A stretch of 64,000 bases of DNA from Zonotrichia leucophrys gambelii. Taxonomy: Eukaryota > Chordata > Aves > Passeriformes > Passerellidae. A program made the translations under genes and the position numbers. The stretch spans positions 11,685,950-11,749,949 of the forward strand of contig NC_088179.1 of the NCBI RefSeq assembly GCF_028769735.1, given 5' to 3'. Within the stretch, counting starts at the first letter, position 1. Every line of letters starts with the position of its first letter. The notes below the pieces were generated by a model. The model was not told the DNA's origin and ran no database searches. It saw nothing but the letters and a program-made list of their open reading frames with translations. Positions 25,901 to 37,589 of the stretch are shown here, one piece after another.

Positions 25901-27335
25901 ACTGGAGTTAAACATGATGCTGATTGCTGAAGTGTCTTAGCCCTCAAGCATGTTGTCAGTATTAACCTTGTACCTTTAATAACTTCAGATAGTTCTGCTT
26001 TTAAGACTGCTTTCTCTTGTGATGTTGTACTGCCCCTGGCTAACAGCTGTGCTTACTAAGGCATGGATCACAAATCCTCTCCACTGAACCCAGAGGGGCA
26101 ACACAAACCTTGTCCATGAAGGTTTTTAATTTGCTCATCTATATCCCCTGAAAATTCCCAGTAGCTTGTATTTCCTTGCTTTGAGGAAGAGAATCCCCAT
26201 TTGTCCATGCAGAAAAATCAATTCTCTCCTCCTCCTCTGATGTTGCCTCCTTTGCCCTGGGCTGCTTTAGCCACGGATGAGCAGCCTCCTGACCTTTCCT
26301 GCTTCCTTGCAGGGTAGCCAGTGGTCTGTTCCCCTCCCCTGTAACTTTTCCACTCCTCTGTGTACCTAGAAAAGAAATTCATGAGAGGGTGCCTCTAGAA
26401 GCAGTAGAAAAGCAGCTACTTTATCAAGAGACTTTGGTATCTTTTATAATATTTTCCTGACTTGTGGCAGTCAACTTTATTTTGGCAGTACAAAAATTTT
26501 TTTGACTCAATGTTCTGGCTAAAAATGGTTTCAGTTCAAGGCTGATGGGTCAAAAATATAATGGGTTTTCCAAGTTCTGCTGCACGATGGAACTTCACCT
26601 GATGTACCTTCAAGTATAATGCCAGCACCTCATGATACTAGAGTGAGAAAACAACATTTCCTTGGAAATGTTAGAAGCATCCTAGGAACTGAAAGAGTTG
26701 CACAGAGGCATGAAAGACATAAATATTTGATTTCCTGTTTTTTTCTCATACCTTTCTGTAAATTATTTAAAAGTTTGGTGGAGCTGGTAGTTGCCAGATA
26801 AGAGTTAAGCAGAGATAATTTGGTTTTTGTCCATGCTCAAGTGTGCTCTCTTATTGCCTATGGTTTCTTGTTTACAGTTGTCAGCCACACAATGTATTGG
26901 ATAAAGAAAAGAAAAAGGAGGAACTAACTCTAAATTGCGAAAAAAGAGAGTCATTTAAGTTCCATTAGTGACACTAGATCAGGCAAACTCTGCTGCCTGT
27001 GATTACTCTTTAAAATATAAGTGTCTTAAAAGCAGGAACATAAAGAGATTCTAAACCACATCTATAACCCAAAAACAAAGGCTGAAGATGGGCATTATTT
27101 CAAGTGCTTTAAATGTCTAAAAAAAAAATCATCAAAAGGATGGAATAAAGAGATAAATATTAACTGCACAGCCACTTCCCTACTGGGCAAAATCTTTCTT
27201 TAAAGGTTAGGTGACAGAAATTGCTTAAAATATATGAGAAGAAAACCAGATTGTTCATATACATTTATATAGTTTTTTTTTTTTTCCATTGGGCTATAAA
27301 AGTGTTCATATTAATATTAGAGTTTAATTTTAAAA
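22930..27335. other. AT-rich non-coding sequence, no gene recognised
   Basis: A GC-richer patch at about 23885-24140 produces three overlapping frames of 78-106 codons on both strands, with a composition (P, A, G, L, S) expected from translating any GC-rich avian DNA. A possible old CR1 remnant is listed at 24460. A pyrimidine-rich patch lies near 26220-26350 and a T13 tract at 27273-27285. Confidence 0.65.
24460..24595 (-). repeat. Possible ancient CR1/L3-like remnant (antisense)
   Basis: ACAATGAATTGCACAGTCTT followed by TTCTTTGTGGGAAATGCTGT recalls the same antisense module (a 'caatgagttccacaattta...tgtgtgaagaagtacttcctt' type consensus) that is clearer at 13440. The later CATCCACATTTTATGGTTTT recalls its downstream 'ccatcatgattttatag' part. 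Similarity is weak and judged by eye. Confidence 0.3.
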
Positions 27336-27338
27336 TAG

Positions 27339-27404
27339 GTCTCAAAATTTTCCCTCTTGTCTGTAAAATAGGATTAGTTTCATCTAGGGAATGATGCTTA
27401 GAGC
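27339..27404 (+). repeat. Possible MIR SINE 3' fragment (sense)
   Basis: GTCTCAAAATTTTCCCTCTT followed by GTCTGTAAAATAGGATTAG and, about 20 bp later, ATGATGCTTAGAGC parallels the MIR order 'cctcagttttcccctcatctgtaaaatgggaataa ... gcttagaac'. The tRNA-related 5' half is not recognisable upstream, where a T-tract and AT-rich sequence lie. Confidence 0.42.
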
Positions 27405-27409
27405 TTGTT

Positions 27410-30400
27410 GATTGGGTCATGCATTGGTGCCCACCTGTTGGGTCAGCCACGTTTACAAATGGGAAACACATCTGATCCATCACTTGAGGAAGTTTTGTGC
27501 AACCTCATAAACAGAATATTTCAGGATCCCCAATCAGCATATGAAAAAGGTTTGATGAGACCTTTACTTTGGTGGGGATTTTCTTTATTTTAATCCTTTA
27601 TCTATAATACAGTTCTCTTTTGATTAAGTTTTGAGTGACAGGGGAAAGGAAGAGGGAAGAAGTCAATGAAAGAAAAGGAAATACTTAGGCAGAGACCCTG
27701 TGCTAGTTTCTCTAGGCTGGTTAGAGTAGAAAATATTTTTATGGGTCAATTGAAATCCTTAATTTCATCTTGTAGTCTGGCATGTAAACATGGACTGTCA
27801 CAGGGAATGGTGGGGAGAGGGAGAAGGTACAGTAGAGACATTGCCTGGCTTCCAGGCTGTGGGTTACCAGTTGCTCAGTGAGAAGAGAAACATAGTCCCT
27901 CCTTGCCTGGGCCGATCTAAGGCAATCCATGAGAAACATAAATGGGTGGAAGTGTATGATTAATTGTCCAAGCATTTTTGGAATGTCTGATGTGTCCTGA
28001 AACCTCAGTTTGATTTGTTGTTGCTGGTTCTTGCTCGTTAGGCTTGTGCACTGAGAGCCAGGAAACCAATGCATGTGTCAAGTGTTCAGTGCGGTGTCAT
28101 ATTGTAAATATATCTCATCTCTGCAGAGAGCTGATGATATTGAAAGGATGATTGATGCCTCTGGCATACAGAGAGACAAGTTAGAAATTGTAAAAGTTGT
28201 CTTTATAAAACTTCATCTGTTAGCAGAGCTTTTTGTTTGGTTATTCTAAATGGGCACAGCTCATGGGAAATTAAAAAGATAAGTAAAGTTCCTCAAGAGA
28301 GCAAAGCACATCTGCATAGCAAATACTTTAATCATTACAGTGACCCCCTTCCATTGCAGGGGACTGAAGCTCAAATCCCGTCTCACAAACCTTAGATCCA
28401 CGATGCTCATTTGGGCCTTGTTCTACCTTTTGTAACTTCTGTCATTGTTCCAGCTGGGACCTTCTGAGGTTGAAGGAAATCTCTAAAAGTTTTCACAAAA
28501 ATCACTCTTGTTTTCTGCTTAGCCTAATATCAAGGACTGTTTGGGCTGACTGATGTGCATGCAAAACTCACATATGTGTTGAAAGAAAGTTCCTCAGTAA
28601 ACAAGATCCTGGGAAGGATTAATACTAAAAAATGGATAGTCTCTCTGGTAGCTAATCTTCCCTGCATGCTTCAATCTGAGATATTTGATTTCTATTGGAT
28701 GTAATGTAATTAATTTTCATGTATTCTATTGCTTTCTGTTACCAGTCTTACAACACATAAGACAGTGTAGCACAAGCCTTGTGGAACAATATTGGAAATG
28801 ACAGTGGAATGCACGACATACACTTTAATAAGATTTAAAATACATTTATCAAAACCCAATCAGAAAATCATCCCAATTTATACCCTGATTATTGTAAATC
28901 TCATGGAACAGCCATTTGAGAGAGAAATTTAACATGATTTGTATCAGTTTGCCTCCCTGTTACAGAAGAATTAATAAGCATCTTTTAGACAAACCAATGT
29001 TAAAGTAATATATTAAAAGAAACTAAATCCATTTATGGTAATATTCACTCAAAAATTAATAGAAAAATATTAAAAGTTCACAGCAGACTTTGTTCATCAA
29101 CAAGTGGAAATTAATTTTCTGGATGTAATGATCTAGACTATAATGGATTTCAACTTTAAATATGGTTTCCATCATGTGCAAAATTTCCTGTGCACCCTTA
29201 AGAAAGTGTTGACCTGATGAATGGTTTGGGCACTACAGTTCCTCACCTAGGTGCTCAACCTATAGCAGGATTTCCAGAAGGAAGAGTCCTGTCTATTACC
29301 CACCATTTGAGTCCTCACAGAAGGGTGAGGTAATGTGTCAAAATGGTTCTAAGATTAGGTACATTGTATACTGCTACATATTGTGGGGAATTCAGAAGAC
29401 CTTAATGTTTTGTCTGGAAGTTTCTTCTATGTGGTTTTTGGTTTTTGTGTGTGTATGAGGTTTTCTTTTTTTTTCTTTTTTATTTTTCCTTTTGTTTTTA
29501 TTTATTTTATTTTTCTTGTCATTGGTTCATGTAGGTTTAATCATGGCATAATGAAAAAATTATGAGACAGGGATTTGGTGAGTAGTAAGACACTCCCTTG
29601 GGCCACTTTGTGGATCAGAGGTAACATAGTGCAAATAAAAGGCTGCCTTCCTACAAACAAGATAAGTAGAAAAAAATTGAGTCTATTCTGGTTGGATTAA
29701 TTATATGCTGTGGATTCAAAGTGGTGGAGTTTACACAGCTGGATAAGAAGATGAATGCTAGCCTGCAATTAAAATGATTGAAAAAATTGGGCAGCTACTG
29801 TCCCTTTGATAAGACTGCTTATAATCTTTTGGTCTTTGAAAAAAAAAATCCAAGTTTTTGGTTAATAGAGCTCTGTTTCTATTCTGATTTGCCTTATGCT
29901 GATATTTTCCTGGCTAGGGCTGCAGCAGTTCCCCTACTGGGGTTTTACTGTTTGTGTCTGAGGGTGCCCCGAGGCCCTGGCAGCCTCTCCCCTTGCAAAT
30001 CAGAATCTGAGGAGGACTTGCCCACCAGTCCTGGATTTAATTTCAAATACTGTTGCATTTGTGTTGGACTACTGACTTTAGAGAGAACCTAGCAAAGCAT
30101 ATGCCTACTTTGTGGGAGGAAAATCCAACCCAAACACAGCCATGAAATTTGTGTTTGTCAGTACATAAGGCCTGCTCAGGTGTTACGGGGCTGCATCTCA
30201 GAGCAGGAGACACAAAAGCCTCTGATCAATCTTGTCTTGCAGTTTGGGACAGTTCAGTGGGATTTATGTCCTATTTGTGCCTTGTTTGACTGGCACAGGG
30301 CAGCCAGCTCAGGGCAGAACCTGCTGCCGCTGTGCTGTCAGTGCCTGGGGAGGAAAGGGCATGAGGGTGGCCCAGCCTATGACATCCTTTGCATCTCCTG

Positions 30401-33400
30401 AGGGCCCCAAAACCCACAGGAAATATTGATTGCTGCCTTGAGTTCAAGGCAACAATGATGAGGGATTTTTCTCATTTCAGTGAGACCCTCAGAAATGCTT
30501 TTGGAGATCTTCAGGATAAAGATTGTTTTATACCTCCTTGCCTTATTTCAAACATATGTGCATCAACTGACAGGATAGCAAGGGTATGCCTAAAACTGGA
30601 TGTTTTTCTGTTGCTGAATGTTACCCAGCTTAAACTTCTGTGAATATGTATTCAATCACTTGCATTTTTATTTCTGTTTCATGTGCCATAACTCTGTTTT
30701 GCTGCCTATTGCAGTTTACTGCTTCCCATAGAAAAATTTACCATTTAAAAGTGCACTGAATGTCTTATAAATCAAAATTCAGTGAAGACATTTTTCTTTT
30801 AATTTCCAACTGTGTTTTGGGCAGGAATTAAAGGGCAAAATAGTACATGGAGTGAACCAGGTCAATTTCCAGTTGTCATAATAAATAACAGGTTTATTTA
30901 AAAAATACATGAGTGCACTGAAGACAAAGAGGTGGACACAGACCGAAACTGTGTGAAACATTGATGTTATTAGGATTAAAAGGAGATAAAGATAATCTTG
31001 CTTGGAAAAAATTCATTGATACTGATGTAAGATATCTACATATATTGGAGCTGCTTTGTTAGCTGGCGTCATCTTTCATTTTGATTTCAGAATCTATGAA
31101 TGACAGTGTGAGAAATGCTGCATGTATGAGTCTGGAAATTGATCTATATTGAAGTAAACTCCCCAGTTAAACTACCATATTAATTATTCTGCTGATATTC
31201 CACAGCACTTCTACTGACATGGCTTAAAGTCTGCAGATTTACGGAGGTACAGCAGAGCATAAATTTTATCTCGATCAATTTTTCATAAGAATAAGCTCTT
31301 CCCAGATCCACAGAATCCACATGGGTTTTATTAATCCTGACCCAACTGTGAAAGAGTAAAATTTTGGTGTTTTTTTGTTTTATTGTCAAGTTTATAGTTA
31401 GATTTTCCTCCAGAGAAATATAGTATATGCAAGTCACCATGTTTGGTTTGTGTAATGATTCCTAGAATTGCAATTTCTGAGTTTGTCACTGTTACTCTTG
31501 TAGGATAAACTCAGGAATACCAATATAGGGAAAGGGAGTGAAAGGTTCCTGTTTGAGTGTGTCCAGCCTCCAGATGGGAGAGAACCTGCTGCACCTCCTG
31601 GGATGCTGAGGTGGGAACCTGCCCCATGTCTCAGGCTGTAAAATCTTGTCTCTGAAGAGCAGCTCCAGCAGGAGAGACTCATCCTGCAACTCTGATTCTG
31701 CCGCTGAATGCACATCACTTCAGAGTTTACAGCAGAGCCAGAAACACTGAGTAGATCCAGATAAGAGCAAGGTCTCCTTTGCTTTTCCTTCCTATAGAAG
31801 GTAGCAATTATTTTCCTTCTTCTCATTCTTCATCCTTTGGGTAAACATTCTTGAGATTTTTGAGACTTGCAGCATTCTCAACAAGATAATGCAAAATTAT
31901 TTGCTCAGGCAAAATGTAGTTTCTCTCTTTCTTCCCTGTTTTTCCCAAAAATGAGAGTACCTGGAACGGAAAACCTACCACTGTTCACACAGGTTCTTAA
32001 AATAAGGTTATAGTCACTTTAGGCAAATGACAAGGTGCTAATATGTTACAGTTTTAATAGTCATAAAAACCATTGGTGTTTGGATAGGGAAGAGGATAGA
32101 TAAATCAAGTATTACTGAAATTATTCCTTCAGATTGAGCCATTACCATTCCTGTCAATCAGTACTTGAAAGAAGGTTGAGCAGAGACACCTGACATCTAC
32201 TTTCACACCTGTCTCACTGAGGGAAAAATTCTCTAATTAATATAAACTCAGTTATTTTAGTTAGGATGCTTCTTCCATTTCAAGTCTGTGCAGTTACATA
32301 TATATTGTAAAAGTGAATGAGGTGGTAAGATCAGAGGTTTTTTTCTTTGCTGTCCTATTTTTTACTTAATTTGCACCATCTCCTTTGAAATTGGGACCAC
32401 TGTACTTAATTCACTCATGCACTGAATAGCAGCCCAAACCTATTCATCTTCTCCTTCAGTGGGATTTGGACCCAGCAATGTATAAATCTTGAGCTGGTGT
32501 CTGGGAGCTGGTGTGTGCTGACTATGGCATTGGATTTCTGAGCAGGATGAATTTACACCCAGGCCAGTTCTGTATTTAAAGGTTTCATCTGTGCATCTCT
32601 GAAGCACAAAACTGCCTTTCTGTTACCAAGTTTTCCCCCAGTATTATGGATGACTGTGATTTGGCTCACTGCATATGGAAAAATGCAGACTGTGGTGGGT
32701 AAAGGTTCAGAGCCTGCATGTGTATATGTAAAGTGAAGCTTTTCTAGCCAGGAGTCAGTTCTCTTCCTGGAATTAAAAAGGTAATGTTCTGAGAGGTTTA
32801 AGTCTGCCAACTTTAGATGCTTTCTGATATGAATTAAATCAATAAAGTGGTTATTAAATCACTTTAATAAAGACGTTAAGTCTGATTAAAGTTGCTGTAC
32901 TTTGGGTCACACCAGAACAGATTATATTCAGGTTCCATTAAATAAAAACTGGATCTAGCAATTTTTAGCAATTACTGGGGCTTTAGAGGAAAAGTCATAG
33001 CCATAGATGAATAAATAAGATAAATATGGTTTTATATGACTATTCTAGAGTAAAATTGTGATTTTACTGAATGAGTATTGAATTCCAGGACATAATTTTT
33101 TTTAAGAATACAGGAGAAATGTTTGGGAAAAAAGCAAGGGAGCAAACAACCTCCTGCAGGAAGTCCTGAATTAGAAGGAAAAAGAAGCACACACAAACTG
33201 AGGGTGGAAACCAGGTTACTTTGCACTGCACAATTATATTGACTAAATCCTTGCAAAAATTAGCCTGTGTTTATAATTCTCCTGGGATCTTCTGTATAGG
33301 TAAAACAGCTCTTGGCAATAGATAAGTTTCAAAGATTAGCAGCAATTCAAATATGCAAATATTATACAAATAAAACAACCCTCCTTGTACCTATTTTTAC

Positions 33401-36400
33401 AGCTGATATATTTACAGCTTTATTTAGTTTTAAGATTCAATGTGCAATAGAATTTGAAGAGGAAAAATATTAAGCACTTTCTCAAGAAAAGCTTGTCATT
33501 TTTTGGGCCAAGTGACAGCTCAGGTTTCTGGTCCTGTGTTAAGTCTGGGAGTTAGCAGGGATTTACAGCAGATGCAAAGGCTGGAAGTTTGATCACTAGG
33601 GGAACGATTAATTGACATTTGTATGATTATATTTCAGCTAAGTCAAAGCTTGTATTTCAGGCTGTCAGAAAACTTGGGATGACGTTGATGCATTGTGTTG
33701 CATGTTTTTCCCTTTGGATACATATTTTTAGCAATTAATAAGCTTTTGAAATCTCATTTCTCTCAACCTTAAGTACTGTGGCAGAAATTGTGCTGCTTCA
33801 GTGAGCATGAAATATTGTCATTTGGGGAAAGAGGGCTTAGAACTTGTGTTTCCTAAGTGACAAGTGGAACGAGATTTCAAAAGTAAACTTTGCAAAGTTT
33901 CCAACTGTTTCTATGTTTCTTTTTATGTAATTTGCTTATTCTACCAAAGACACTACTTGACTTTTCTAAAGCTCTTGTTGGAGGAGCTCAGACTGGTGTC
34001 AACAGTTAAAGAAAAATTTTTCTTCAAACTCAGATGATAATTCTGACAGCAGTAGTGATAGCCTCTGTTTTGACAGCTGAAAAATGAACCCAAATCAGGA
34101 GAGATCTTTGAGATTCACTCTGTCAGACAGTGACTGAGCTCACTTGGGCTAGTGGGCTGTAGCTGCTGTGGAATGATATGCTCCAGTTCACATATGAACT
34201 TGGCAGATTTTGAAAAAAAAACCTTTTGGTTTTGGCTTTTTTTTGGAAGTTGGTAACTGTTAAGAATCTTTGGATTCCCTTTGAAGACAGAAATAAGAGG
34301 GATTGGAAGGTTTGGTTTTTATTTTTTATATAGTGTATGCTGGACTTTTGTGAAGGGAGATGAGTGAACCTGTAGTAGTGCACAGACTGTGCAGTATCAG
34401 GTGCTGGATACAGAAGTTAAATCCCAGTCTTAAGTTTTATCCCACTCTCAGTTTGTTTTCTCTAATATGTTCAGATTGCAAAGAAAGTAAGCTCTAGCCA
34501 GAGCTCCAGCTGAGCAAAACCTTTGCAGTGAGCCAACATCTCCTTTCTTCTGCTCTGAGGTTTTTGGAACCACAGCTCTGGTGACCTCCAAACTGTGTTC
34601 TCTAAAAGCACATAAATTTCAGCTTAAGTTTTTCAGCAGACTTCCTAAATCACCTCTTTGCCTGCAGAGCCCCATTTATCCTCTGGTGCTCTCTGACTGC
34701 ATTTCTGTGGCTGGGTGGGCTGCAGCTTCTGAGCTTTCAAATAGCACTGGGGAACTATCTGGAGACATTGCTTGATATAGTCTACAAAACTCCTACAACA
34801 TCTTGTAGGGAGGTGGAACCAGGAGGTGGACCAATATTTCGGGGAGGCCATCTGGAATATGGAGGCAGCCCACAATAGCAAATCTTGTACATATTGATTC
34901 CAAGTGAAAAGAAATGAAATACAAACAGACCAACACCCTGTGCAGCCAGGAACCATCAATTAAAAGTTGGTGCAAAAAGTTCTGCTAATGAACTCCACTC
35001 AGAGCACTGGATAACTGACTTTAAATTTTGCTTCTTAATGAGTTGATAAGAAAAATCTTAAATATCTGTTGGCTTTTCTTGAGTTTAATTTTTCATCATA
35101 TTTATGCAATTTGGATCATAGCCTTACCTGTTTTAGGAAGTTGGTAAAGGCTTCCAGTATCCTATATGTCATATTCTCAAAAATCAGATCTAATTTTCTT
35201 TTTTACCTGCCTGAGTTTCATACTGGTTTCATTGCCCAGGTGTCTGTGGATCTCATTAAAAATATAAACATGTAGCAAAGCATCAAATCTCATAAAATAG
35301 TTAAAATCTCCTTATTTTAACTACTCCCTTCACCTTTTTAAGCACCTTACTCTATTTGAGCCCTGTACACATAGGAAATGAGCTGTGGACACTCCTCTGT
35401 GCACTTTCACTCCATTATCTGTGTGTGAAATTGCAGCGTCTGAAATTAAACTGACCTTCATCAGTGTTGCTGCAGCTTTATGATGCAGAAAGAAATTAAA
35501 GAGGATGGAACACAAACAAAAAAGTGATAGGTGTAAGGAAATATTCACAGACAGTGAATGTGGTCTGTTTAGTTATGTGACACAGTACCCTGTGATTTTG
35601 TAGTGTTTCTATGCAGTCCTTGGCTATTAAATGAAACAAAAAAAGCAAATGAAGCACAAGAAAACAAAATAAAACACAGAGATATCAGTAATAGAATAAA
35701 GGACTGAATAATCACTGACCTGGCCCGTGGGCTGTGCAGCCTGAGGAATGATATCTGTGTGTGCCCTGTGGCTGTCCCAGTTGGTGGGAGCTGCCTTTGG
35801 AGCAGGAGATGTGCGGGGAGCTGGGCAGGGACGAGAGCAGCCAGGGGTCCCGTGGTGGGGCTGGGGAGCAGAGCAGACCCTGAGCTCTCCCCAGGGTTTT
35901 GTGAGTGCATCCTCCTTTCTCCAGGAGAGCTTCAGCCTGGACATGTGCTGTACTCAGCTGCTGAGGATTCTCCTTTGCTTTTAGGAATCAATAACATCAA
36001 TAATATCTTTTATGTAATAAAGAAACCAACTGGACCATATTTGAGGTTTCTTCAGTACAGTGTATTCTCAGCTCTGAGCTAAACTCCTTTTTATTCATGG
36101 TTTACTGGATCATGAAGCAAGTAGTTTTCTTTGTGTTTTATTTAGTAGTGGGATTTTTCTTGTCCTTGGAGTCATTTGTAAGAATATTGACATGGCATGT
36201 GAGACATCTGAAAGACAGTATGTTAAAAATAATTGTGAGTGTTTGAAGAACTTAAACTATGATAATCAGCTGGCAGGCAAAATTTAATTTGGGGATAACT
36301 GTATATAATTAAAATGCAGTACTAGTGGGAACTGACCTCTTCATATATTATTACTTCTGTAGACTACAGTAAATTAGCAGGTAAAAGTGTACTGCTACCC

Positions 36401-37030
36401 CTTTCTCAGGGAAATTAAAATCTGACCTACTTTTTAATTTAAATAAAATAGTATTTTCATTAAGTTCTAAGACTGGCTCTTATGAAAGTAAATGAAAAAT
36501 AACTTTTATCTAAGAAAGATTTAAGATTTGGTAATTTCTTATAAATACTGAAATCCATGTTAATACTTGCAGAATCAAGAAAATACCCATTTGAACAGAA
36601 AGGTCTTTTGCTTGTGTTTAGAATGAGAAAATATCAGAATGTGACATACATAAAAAGGTCTAAAGAAAGGAGATGGTAAATTACTTTTTAATCAATTGTC
36701 AGACAAATAAAAATCCTACTTTATTCAGTCAGTATCTCAAATAAATTTTGGATGGAATAAATAAGCATTGCAATGACATAGAAAACTTGCAGCAATATTT
36801 CTGGCAAATGTGATAGTATCTGTATGTGACACTGCATTCCAAATGTGAGGGGCACAGTTCAGTTGCAGACAAAAAAAAGCAAGTTCATTAAAAAGGGCTG
36901 TCTTGTCACAGATGGCATAAATTAGCTCTGGCACAGTTTTCAGAAGAGCAGTAAGAAAGAGTAGCTCACAAAATCAGACTTGCACTGGACTTAATTATTT
37001 TCCTTCTGCTTTTTGGTGTAGTCAGGTTCT
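27410..37030. other. AT-rich non-coding sequence with GC-richer patches
   Basis: No gene is recognised in this 9.6 kb. A T-rich tract occupies 29452-29520. GC-richer patches at about 29930-30010, 30180-30420, 31560-31740 and 35715-35950 generate clusters of short overlapping frames on both strands with no family resemblance. I found no LTR pair, primer-binding site or CR1 terminus here. Sequence around 32830-32880 is rich in TTAAT/ATTAAA strings. Confidence 0.6.
29452..29520. repeat. T-rich low-complexity tract
   Basis: Runs of T are interrupted by single C, A or G (TTTTCTTTTTTTTCTTTTTT and so on) over about 70 bp. It accounts for the phenylalanine-rich short frame translated at 29383-29565. 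Confidence 0.85.
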
Positions 37031-37039
37031 CAAATTTGG

Positions 37040-37360
37040 GCAGCCTGTGCTGAGTCCTGCTGCTCCTCCCAGCCCCAGCCCTGCTGCCTTGGCTCCCCTG
37101 GCCCTGGCAGGGAGCCTGGGGTTATGGTCTCAGCCCCTGAGGCTGCAGGGGGAGAATCTCATGGATTGTGTCAATGCCTGGGCCATGCCAGGGGTACAGG
37201 AGGGTTTGTGAAGGGCTGGGGACGTGTCCCAAAGCAGGGCAAGGTGAGCACAGGGACGGGCCCTTGGTGCTGGCTGGGTGAGCACACCTGGCTCTGTGTT
37301 GGGTCAGTGTCACCCTCGCCCTCCGACCCTTCTCCCAGGGAGCTGCTGCTCGAAGGATCT
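37040..37360. other. GC-rich patch of unknown origin
   Basis: About 320 bp is sharply richer in G and C than the flanking AT-rich DNA, with CCCAGCCCCAGCCCTGCTGC-type strings and a few CpGs. A minus-strand frame of 152 codons spans it and the adjacent duplication, but also translates the palindrome, so it is most likely chance. It might be a decayed LTR or a short gene-conversion-prone segment; I cannot assign it to any family. Confidence 0.4.
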
Positions 37361-37481
37361 CTTCTCTTAACAAACTATTAAGTAATGAGTAATTGAGGGC
37401 ACAGTAATGAGAAATTCTAAAGTAGACTTGAAAGTGCAAATCTCTTGCCCTTCTACTGCAGTGTCTTGCTATGCAACAGCG

Positions 37482-37505
37482 AACATTCCTATAAATAGGA
37501 ATGTT
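37482..37505. repeat. 24-bp near-perfect palindrome
   Basis: The arms AACATTCCTAT (37482-37492) and ATAGGAATGTT (37495-37505) are exact reverse complements around the 2-nt centre AA. It lies five bases before the direct duplication at 37510, so both may come from one replication error. Confidence 0.95.
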
Positions 37506-37509
37506 CCTA

Positions 37510-37585
37510 TTGATATTATCCTGGCTATAAAACTCCAAAATTTGTATAGCCTTGATATTATCCTGGCTATACAACTCCAAAATTT
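37510..37585. repeat. Direct duplication, 34-bp copies offset by 42 bp
   Basis: Copy 1 (37510-37543) and copy 2 (37552-37585) share TTGATATTATCCTGGCTAT and ACTCCAAAATTT and differ at a single base (A versus C). The 8-bp spacer GTATAGCC completes the 42-bp unit. The near identity means a recent local duplication. It is not long enough to be called a satellite. Confidence 0.95.
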
Positions 37586-37589
37586 CTTC

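Noticed and set aside
31434..31826. 130-codon minus-strand open frame
   Set aside because: It overlaps another minus-strand frame in a GC-richer patch; low-information translation, no family.
34640..34980. 104-codon minus-strand frame considered as gag-like
   Set aside because: No zinc knuckle or major homology motif; the frame is isolated and unsupported.
37122..37580. 152-codon minus-strand open frame containing a repeated SQDNI motif
   Set aside because: The repeat comes from the 42-bp DNA duplication and the palindrome being translated; the remainder is GC-rich patch noise.
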